From: Sergeia podlipaevii
Lineage: Eukaryota > Euglenozoa > Kinetoplastea > Trypanosomatida > Trypanosomatidae
Direction: 5' to 3'
Length of the DNA stretch: 19,586 nucleotides
Assembly (NCBI GenBank): GCA_030849805.1
Contig: JASANZ010001852.1
Span: 1-19,586 of the forward strand
The notes below the pieces were generated by a model. The model did no database searches, was not told the origin of the DNA, and saw only the letters and a list, made by a program, of their open reading frames with translations. A program made the position numbers and the translations under genes. Positions 16,603-19,586 of this stretch are shown piece after piece. Each line of letters starts with the position of its first letter. Positions within the stretch are counted from its first letter, which is position 1.

Positions 16603-17406
16603 TCATTTTGGGATTGGTACGCCTAAATGGTCATCCTTCGCCAGTGTGTTCAAGACAATCGGCCGCCCTCCATCAAGAAACACTAAGCGACGGCATATGT
16701 GCTTGCTCAGAAGTATGTCGCGCACTTTAGGCCTTTTGCGGCAGTGCAGCACATAATTGAAAATACTTGCTAAAATGGAAAGCGTCCCATCGCACTCGAC
16801 CATTGCCCCTCTCGCGCTGCCTTCAAAGCCAGAGACGAGTAAAGAGTTACGAGGGTTCTGGATAAACACCTCAGCGGTGTTATCAATCAAGATAATCCTA
16901 TCCATTGGACGCCCTAGTAATCGTAAATCCTTGGGAGAAACAGTCATTCCATCCCGATACCACAACGGATGGCGGAAAATGCAGTGCTGAATAGCGCAGT
17001 TGATATCTATCAGCGCCACCGCCTGCAGCGCGTATGACCGTTCAGCCGCGGTCCAGACAGCCACCTCACATCGATCCTTGAGCACGCTAAGAAACTCAGT
17101 CAGTCCCTTGCGAACATGAATGTCATCCTTTCGGCCATACACGAGCGTTTCGTCAAGATCGAGAACAACAAGCAAACTATCAGCAAACCTTGATTCTGCT
17201 GGAGGGATTAGAGGATCCTTGGGCACAAAGACCTCGACGCTCGGCCTCAGAGGAGGGAGAAGTGGACTTGATATGTCCCTTGAAGAAACTCCGCATGCGG
17301 CAAAAGCGGCTGAGGTACCTCCACTGTTGTTATTGCCGCCTGCAAAACGCGAAACATCCATGGCGGGTGATGCTCTACGCCGCTGAGGAGAACGCTGTGT
17401 TGGCAT
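16603..17406 (-). CDS. HAD-superfamily phosphatase, FCP1/SCP (NLI-interacting-factor-like) type
   Basis: A 267-residue Asp-based Ser/Thr phosphatase of the FCP1-homology group, whose members act on the RNA polymerase II CTD or other phosphoproteins. After a low-complexity N-terminus (1-55, Arg/Ser then Asn/Gly-rich) the catalytic domain runs from about 76 to 225. Motif I is LVVLDLDETLV with nucleophile D83 and acid D85. Motif II is VWTA (T119). K159 in VSPKDL is the motif III Lys. D175-N176 in IILIDNTAEVF complete the site, followed by NSLLV. No BRCT domain and no membrane segment are evident, so full FCP1 and a typical TIM50 are less likely. The C-terminal 40 residues are unassigned. ATG 17406 is the first ATG after the acceptor at 17484-17483; stop TGA. 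The natural substrate is unknown. Confidence 0.9.
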   Translation of the reverse strand: MPTQRSPQRRRASPAMDVSRFAGGNNNSGGTSAAFAACGVSSRDISSPLLPPLRPSVEVFVPKDPLIPPAESRFADSLLVVLDLDETLVYGRKDDIHVRKGLTEFLSVLKDRCEVAVWTAAERSYALQAVALIDINCAIQHCIFRHPLWYRDGMTVSPKDLRLLGRPMDRIILIDNTAEVFIQNPRNSLLVSGFEGSARGAMVECDGTLSILASIFNYVLHCRKRPKVRDILLSKHICRRLVFLDGGRPIVLNTLAKDDHLGVPIPK

Positions 17407-17482
17407 TGTTTCCTTAGCACCGCCTCTCTTCCAAACTTGTTTCGCGTCTTTTCGTATGTTATTTACTCTTCTCTCTCTTTCT

Positions 17483-17520
17483 CTTACACACACACACAAA
17501 AAAAAAAAAAAAAAAGAAGA
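17483..17520 (-). promoter_or_regulatory. spliced-leader acceptor of the HAD phosphatase
   Basis: The sense strand has a T-run of about 18 followed by (GT)n and TAAG ending at 17483, with no earlier AG. The predicted 5' UTR of about 76 nt has its first ATG at 17406. Confidence 0.65.
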
Positions 17521-18682
17521 CAGCAAGAACTGATATCAAAAAAAAAGTGGGAAAAGAAAAACAGAACGATGACTGTTCTTTTGTGCGGGTGTGTATGAAT
17601 GCACGCAACTTCCCTGAAAGCCGCAAAAAAAAAAAAAAAAAGAAGTTGAAGGCGAAAGTACAAAGTACTTAAACAAGATATAAGTGTGTGTAGGTATGTT
17701 CACGCAATACCTAGCGATCAAAACACGCAGGAGTACTTATGGCTGAGAGGAACAGATAAAAAAAAGGGAAAAAATAGTACAAAAGAAGAGGAGTAAAGAG
17801 TATTGAATATGTATATATGAAGACAAAAGAGTATATATATTCGTCACCTAAATAAAAAAGTCAACAATGTAAATTTTAAAAAAAAAAGTGTGGTGCCTAA
17901 ACTTTTGTATGTGAGTAAAAAAGTGATTATCTCCGTGAGAAAGTAAAAAAAATTAATTATTTTTTCTTTTAATGCAGGAACACCCTATGAAACTAAACAG
18001 ATGTCAGAAGCGAGACTATGAGAGACAAGGTAAGAAGAAAGAGGAGCAGACATAAAAGTATTTAGAAGCTTTTTCTATGTGTCCACAAGACAGCAGAAAA
18101 AAAAAAGTCAGTATAGCAGATAAAAAAATCAGTATGAGAAAAAAAAGAAAAATGAAAGACGCATAATAAAATGTGTTTAAGTCACTCTTTATTGTTGCTG
18201 ATGTCGTAAGCGCAATGTCAAATCAATACTTCATACATGCAAAGCACATGCATAAAAGATACAAGAAAAAGAAAACACGACTACAATACAACTGATATAG
18301 AAAGACAAAAATGCGGAAAGCCAGAGAGAGCATAAGAGTATATTATAGAACTTGTTCGAGCGGTGTAAAAAAAATATCGAACAGTAAAGAACAAATATAT
18401 GTGTGGCGCACCGGAACTGGCTGAACAAAAGATGTAAAATGTACAAAAAGAAGAAGAAGAGTAGTATTAGTACACATACACACGAACTCACAGGAGAAAA
18501 GGAAAATAAAGAGACCTCAAGAGAGAGAGAGAGCTGTGGCACATCATCATCATCATCATCTTCATGAAGATGCTTGTTCATGTGTGTGTTTGTACATGTT
18601 TCCGCTATTGAAACCACTGGAGGCCGCGCATGTATGTAGTGAGTCAGGCCATTGGCGCCTACGTATATGCAAATATTACTAA

Positions 18683-18694
18683 CCCCCCCCCCCC
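18683..18694 (-). repeat. C12/G12 homopolymer in kinesin 3' UTR
   Basis: Twelve C on the plus strand, G12 in the sense RNA, about 100 nt after the kinesin stop. It matches the tract at 931-942 in length and sense. Confidence 0.9.
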
Positions 18695-18708
18695 GCCTCT
18701 ATGCCACT

Positions 18709-18773
18709 CTATTTTTTTTCAGTTGCAACATGATGGGGGAAAGAAGGGGGAAGGAAAAGGGGAGGGGAGGGGA
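18709..18773 (-). promoter_or_regulatory. orphan polypyrimidine tract and AG
   Basis: The complement of 18735-18773 is 39 nt of pure C/T beginning 22 nt after the kinesin stop codon. It is followed by AG at 18710-18709. It looks like a strong trans-splice acceptor, but no convincing gene begins soon after. It may instead direct polyadenylation of the kinesin mRNA or produce a non-coding or short-ORF transcript. Confidence 0.4.
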
Positions 18774-18794
18774 CAGGACGCGTTCCTATTCTCT

Positions 18795-19586
18795 CTATGT
18801 GCAGAACCCAAACACTTCAAATGTGAAAAGATGTTGAGAACAAAAGCACGTGATTATCTCCGGCGTCAAGCGTGGAATCTCAAACTGCTTCACAAGACTC
18901 CATTTGGGGTTTGGCGTGTTCTCGGCAGTCGACGTTGAGAAGCACCGGTCCTCCTCGTCGTATCTCAGCGTGAACCTGCAGAACGTATGCGTCGTAAATG
19001 GTTGCGGTATGTCCTCAGCGCCAACTAGGTGCAAGCAGAACCGCAAGTCCTTTCCAACCATGTTCATGGGATCAATCTCCTCCACCACATCGGCACCAAT
19101 AGGAAATAACTGTACTAGCAGCTTTGCGTGCGTAGGTAATCCGCTCTCAGTTTGCAGTCCTAGCGAGAACGAGCATCTTTTCCCCATCAGGACACTCTTC
19201 AATGAAATACCGCACTTCCCTTTGAAAAACAAAACAGAAGTTTCATTGTCAAGATACCAAATCAGCTTGAACGATGCTGCTTCGACACGTCGACGGAGCG
19301 CAATATTACCAAGGTTGATATTGTTCAATGTGTCCCGCAAACGAGACTTTGTTAAATCCTGTGCGCGAGCATTTTGCACTGCTAGCCAAAGTGCATTACG
19401 CTCCTCCACAAGCTCAGCAATTTCAAGTTCCTTTGACTCTTTCCTGTTTGTAAAGATCTCTAGTTGGCGCTCAAGATGAGCAACCACAGTTCTGAGTTCC
19501 TTCAGCTCTAGTCCTTTGAGGGCGTTGTTCACCTTGGCTTTATTCGTGATGGCCATGGCATTGGTGGCGTAGTCTAGGGTCGAGAT
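18795..19586 (-). CDS. kinesin, C-terminal part (motor end, coiled coil, C2-like domain), 5' end outside window
   Basis: The frame is open to the window edge, ten codons beyond the first internal ATG (19556). Those codons reveal the end of a kinesin motor: ISTLDYATNAMAITNKAKVN matches the last motor helix and neck-linker region (pattern STL-x-YA...I-x-NK-x-x-VN). The gene is therefore truncated by the window, and 19556 is not its start. Of the 263 visible residues, about 27-106 form a coiled coil (LELKELRTVVAHLERQLEIF onward). The C-terminal 176-260 resembles the C2-like region of kinesin-3 proteins: LRFCLHLVGAEDIP, FCRFTLRY, NPKWSLVKQFEI and LFTFEVFGF. The protein ends directly after this, at TAG, so the tail is short. 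As a microtubule motor it would carry cargo or act in the flagellum or spindle. The subfamily is unsettled: the neck looks kinesin-5-like to me and the C-terminus kinesin-3-like. Confidence 0.85.
   Translation of the reverse strand: MSTLDYATNAMAITNKAKVNNALKGLELKELRTVVAHLERQLEIFTNRKESKELEIAELVEERNALWLAVQNARAQDLTKSRLRDTLNNINLGNIALRRRVEAASFKLIWYLDNETSVLFFKGKCGISLKSVLMGKRCSFSLGLQTESGLPTHAKLLVQLFPIGADVVEEIDPMNMVGKDLRFCLHLVGAEDIPQPFTTHTFCRFTLRYDEEDRCFSTSTAENTPNPKWSLVKQFEIPRLTPEIITCFCSQHLFTFEVFGFCT

Larger units (their letters stand above)
17407..18794. other. intergenic: kinesin 3' UTR
   Basis: Spacer of 1.39 kb. Near the kinesin stop it has a pure polypyrimidine tract (sense strand, 18773-18735), a C12/G12 tract at 18683-18694, a CAT-trinucleotide array at 18542-18560 and the 16-bp palindrome CATCTTCATGAAGATG at 18557-18572. 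Further on there are A-runs. One open frame (18581-18231) would encode a 116-residue hydrophobic protein but is probably chance. Confidence 0.55.

Noticed and set aside
18231..18581. Small hydrophobic ORF as a gene
   Set aside because: Hydrophobic frames are expected from pyrimidine-rich sense RNA, and other spacers show the same. Several short ATGs precede it. Kept only as a low-interest finding.
1..19586. Search for tRNA, rRNA and spliced-leader RNA genes
   Set aside because: By eye I found no T-loop-like GGTTCGAATCC motif, no rRNA-like block and no spliced-leader exon. Absence should be confirmed with tRNAscan-SE and Infernal.

Overview
The window reads as nuclear DNA of a trypanosomatid protist (Kinetoplastea). 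All nine genes lie on the minus strand, none has an intron, and they are separated by long A/T-rich spacers. Just upstream of nearly every start codon the sense strand carries a polypyrimidine tract followed by an AG, the signal for spliced-leader trans-splicing. The window is therefore a slice of one polycistronic unit transcribed from high to low coordinates. The genus is not clear. Coding regions have balanced base composition. Spacers are full of A/T homopolymers and (TA)n, unlike the GC-rich spacers I associate with Leishmania.

In transcription order the layout is: (1) 3' part of a kinesin, with the end of the motor, a coiled coil and a C2-like C-terminus (18795-19586, 5' end outside); (2) a DxDxT HAD phosphatase of the FCP1/SCP/NIF type (16603-17406); (3) a Ser-rich unknown protein with two CxxC pairs (14222-15088); (4) a membrane LPCAT-type lysophospholipid acyltransferase (11827-13053); (5) an unknown Arg/Ala-rich repeat protein (8717-10522); (6) an unknown Arg/Pro/Ser-rich protein with short repeats and a coiled coil (6106-8094); (7) a class I cyclic-nucleotide phosphodiesterase with an N-terminal acylation motif and a large unassigned N-terminal region (3416-5527); (8) a small HSP20/alpha-crystallin protein (962-1336, perhaps extended to 1561); (9) the 5' end of 60S ribosomal protein L13 (1-97, 3' end outside).

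Neighbours in such units are co-transcribed but usually unrelated in function, and no shared pathway is evident. Four products look membrane- or cytoskeleton-linked: the kinesin, the two repeat proteins and the acylated phosphodiesterase. That is compatible with a flagellar/cortical theme but is only a suggestion. Expression is probably set after transcription, through the splice acceptors and the long U-rich 3' UTRs.

I see no mobile element, tRNA, rRNA, spliced-leader RNA or CRISPR. The points most worth a second look are the N-terminal region of the phosphodiesterase, the His-x4-Glu motif in the acyltransferase, the two possible N-termini of the HSP20, the degenerate repeats in the two unknown proteins, and a compact set of potential hairpins at 16262-16339.
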